Shown piece after piece: positions 62,322-64,000 of a stretch of 64,000 bases of DNA. The stretch is taken from contig NZ_JAAWWP010000022.1 in the NCBI RefSeq assembly GCF_012273655.1, positions 1-64,000 of the forward strand, written 5' to 3'. Every line of letters starts with the position of its first letter. The stretch's first letter is position 1. The stretch is from Streptomyces physcomitrii (lineage in GTDB: Bacteria > Actinomycetota > Actinomycetes > Streptomycetales > Streptomycetaceae). Made by a program: the position numbers and the translations under genes. The notes beneath the pieces were generated by a model. It did not search any database. It saw only the letters and a program-made list of their open reading frames with translations, and was not told the origin of the DNA.

Positions 62322-63218
62322 TCACTGTCCGGTGAAGGCGCCCACCACCAGGTCCGCGAGCAGGGCGCCCGCGGTGCCCTCCGGGTCCAGGTCGGGGTCG
62401 TAGATGGTGACGTTGAGCCCGGCGCAGCGGCCGGAGCGGACCAAGGGGCCGAGCAGGGCGCGCAGTTCGCCCGGGAGCAGGCCGCCGGGGTCGGGGCTGT
62501 CGACCGCGGGCATCACCTCGGGGTCGAGGACATCCGCGTCGAGGTGCACCCAGAAGCCGTCCAGGGCGGGCGACTCCAGGGCGGCGAGCGCCTCCGCGGC
62601 CGTCCGCGCGCCACCGCGGGCGCGCAGCTCGCCGACCGTGACCGCCGCGATCCCGAGGTCCGCGAGCTCCGCCCGGTCCTCGTCGTAGTCCCGGATGCCG
62701 AAGAGCCGTACGTCCTCGTCCCGTACGTACGGCGCGCGGCCCTCCAGATCGCTGAGGTCGCGCTGGCCCCGGCCGGTGGCGAGGGCCAGCTCCTCGCCGC
62801 CCGCCGCGCCGACCGCGGCGGAGTTGCCGGGGTGGCGGAAGTCGGCGGAGCCGTCGATCGCGGCGATCCCGTAGCGGCCGATCCGGCGCAGCGCGAGCGA
62901 GGCGCCGAGCTGGATGGAGCAGTCGCCGCCGAGCACCAGGGGGAACTCACCGGCGCGTACGTGCCGTTCGATCCGGTCGGCCAGGCGCGGCGTGTAGGCG
63001 GCGAGCTGGGCGGCGTGGAAGACCCCGTCGCCCTCCTGCCAGTCGCCGCGGTCGTAGCGGGGCGGCACCACGACGCCGCCCTCGGCCGCCCCGAGCCGGT
63101 CGAGGATCCGCTGCTCGCGCAGCGCCCCGGCGAGCTTGTAGCAGCCGGGCACGGTACCCGGGGCCGGAGGCCGAAGGCCGAGGTTGGAGGGGGCGTCGAG
63201 CACCACGAGGTCGCGCAT
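62322..63218 (-). CDS. Arginase/agmatinase-family protein with altered metal site
   Basis: 298 aa from ATG 63218 (MRDLVVLDAPSNLGL). Overall the ureohydrolase fold is clear: LVLGGDCSIQLG, FRHPGNSAAVGAAGGEELAL, HLDADVLDPEVMPAVDSPDPGG. However the normal GGDHS is GGDCS and the DxHxD site is DGSAD (codon TCC), so two histidine metal ligands are replaced. It may bind metal weakly or act on another substrate. It stands between the protease and mnmA. Confidence 0.8.
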   Translation of the reverse strand: MRDLVVLDAPSNLGLRPPAPGTVPGCYKLAGALREQRILDRLGAAEGGVVVPPRYDRGDWQEGDGVFHAAQLAAYTPRLADRIERHVRAGEFPLVLGGDCSIQLGASLALRRIGRYGIAAIDGSADFRHPGNSAAVGAAGGEELALATGRGQRDLSDLEGRAPYVRDEDVRLFGIRDYDEDRAELADLGIAAVTVGELRARGGARTAAEALAALESPALDGFWVHLDADVLDPEVMPAVDSPDPGGLLPGELRALLGPLVRSGRCAGLNVTIYDPDLDPEGTAGALLADLVVGAFTGQ

Positions 63219-63363
63219 GCGGACCATCCTGCGTGCGGCGCTCGCGCCAATCAACTGCCTTTTCGGGAGGGGGCGGGAGGCCGGGGCGGGACGCTCCGGC
63301 CTCCGCGATGCCCGGCCGTCCTGTCCCCCGTGGACCGGGCCGCCCGGCCGCTCCCGCCGTCGG

Positions 63364-64000
63364 CTACGCCGCCGAAGTCGCCCGTACCGTCGAGGCGATG
63401 GTGGCCGAGCCGACGACCCGGTTGCCGTCGTAGAGCACGATGGCCTGGCCGGGGGCGACGCCGCGGGCGGGCTCGGTGAAGTCCACCCGCAGCTCGCCGT
63501 CGACGAGTTCGGCCCGCACCTCGCACTCGCCGCCGTGCGCGCGCAGCTGGGCGGTGTAGGTGGCGGGCCCGGTGGGGGGCGCCCCGCACCAGCGGGGCTT
63601 GACGGCGGTCAGCCCGCCGACGTCGAGGGCGGCGGCGGGGCCGACCGTGACCGTGTTGTCCACCGGCGAGATGTCCAGGACGTAGCGCGGCTTGCCGTCG
63701 GCGGCCGGGGTGCCGATCCGCAGGCCCTTGCGCTGGCCGATGGTGAAGCCGTAGGCGCCCTGGTGGCTACCGACCTTGGTCCCGGACTCGTCGACGATGT
63801 CGCCCTCCGCGCGGCCGAGGCGGCGGGAGAGGAAGCCCTGGGTGTCCCCGTCGGCGATGAAGCAGATGTCGTGGCTGTCGGGCTTCTTGGCGACCGCAAG
63901 CCCGCGCCGCTCGGCCTCCGCGCGGATCTCGTCCTTGGTGGTGAGGGTGTCACCGAGGGGGAACAGCGCGTGCGCGAGCTGGCGCTCGTCGAGCACCCCG
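63364..64000 (-). CDS. mnmA: tRNA-specific 2-thiouridylase, C-terminal part
   Basis: About 212 codons of the 3' half are in the window; the 5' part lies beyond 64000. MnmA adds sulfur to U34 of Lys, Glu and Gln tRNAs. Seen: LFPLGDTLTTKDEIRAEAER, catalytic cysteine in KPDSHDICFIADGD, GFTIGQRKGLRIGT and the C-terminal beta domain ending VVGSATIASTVRAT. Confidence 0.95.
   Translation of the reverse strand, partial: GVLDERQLAHALFPLGDTLTTKDEIRAEAERRGLAVAKKPDSHDICFIADGDTQGFLSRRLGRAEGDIVDESGTKVGSHQGAYGFTIGQRKGLRIGTPAADGKPRYVLDISPVDNTVTVGPAAALDVGGLTAVKPRWCGAPPTGPATYTAQLRAHGGECEVRAELVDGELRVDFTEPARGVAPGQAIVLYDGNRVVGSATIASTVRATSAA

Overview
The window is a high-GC actinobacterial chromosome segment, almost certainly Streptomyces. 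G/C is strongly preferred at third codon positions, many genes start with GTG, and neighbouring genes often share GTGA or ATGA. The order cimA, ilvE, leuB, serA, ilvC, ilvN, ilvB, GGDEF gene, gatB, gatA, gatC, rmdB, ligA, mnmA is the order I recall from the Streptomyces coelicolor core. No tRNA, rRNA or CRISPR array was seen.

Layout. (1) 1-122: end of an IS5-type insertion sequence abutting the stop codon of a Gly-rich membrane protein gene (123-1502). (2) 1.9-7.9 kb: secreted GH30 hydrolase, then cimA, ilvE and leuB for branched-chain amino acids; cimA has a leader-peptide/terminator attenuator. (3) 8-12.8 kb: Tat-exported purple-acid-type phosphatase, GNAT acetyltransferase, a 46-residue protein, and a divergent LysR/oxidoreductase pair. 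(4) 13.2-17.2 kb: proline catabolism (PRODH and P5C dehydrogenase) with a divergent PucR-type regulator. (5) 17.4-23.2 kb: serA and the ilvB-ilvN-ilvC operon, with a clear attenuator. (6) 23.2-28.9 kb: a membrane PAS-GGDEF protein with a degenerate EAL domain, a 2-hydroxyacid dehydrogenase and a PQQ-type sugar dehydrogenase lipoprotein. (7) 29.1-36.7 kb: a fructan/fructose module of secreted GH32 enzyme, PfkB kinase, Frc-like ABC transporter and LacI regulator, with three matching operator-like sites. (8) 36.7-46.9 kb: large LuxR/ATPase regulator, small proteins, membrane proteins, an MMPL exporter, a lone PycTM-like protein, an AraC regulator and a transporter remnant. (9) 46.9-52.3 kb: gatC-gatA-(80 aa)-[OLD-like ATPase + DUF4276/TOPRIM-like protein]-gatB. 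(10) 52.4-64 kb: rmdB, ligA, MetE-like protein, SDR, LOG-like protein, DUF427, M4 metalloprotease, ureohydrolase-like protein and the 3' part of mnmA.

How the genes work together. cimA/ilvBNC/ilvE/leuB supply isoleucine, valine and leucine, and two of the units carry attenuators. The fructan module reads as secreted hydrolysis, then ABC import, phosphorylation and LacI control. The two c-di-GMP proteins differ: the one beside ilvB looks like a cyclase only, while the one beside ligA keeps both GGDEF and EAL motifs.

The most unusual structure is the ATPase/TOPRIM-like pair inside the amidotransferase operon. It lies between a terminator-like hairpin and gatB, and GTGA overlaps link it directly to gatB. 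It looks like a defence-type module tied to an essential tRNA-charging gene. The function is inferred, not shown.
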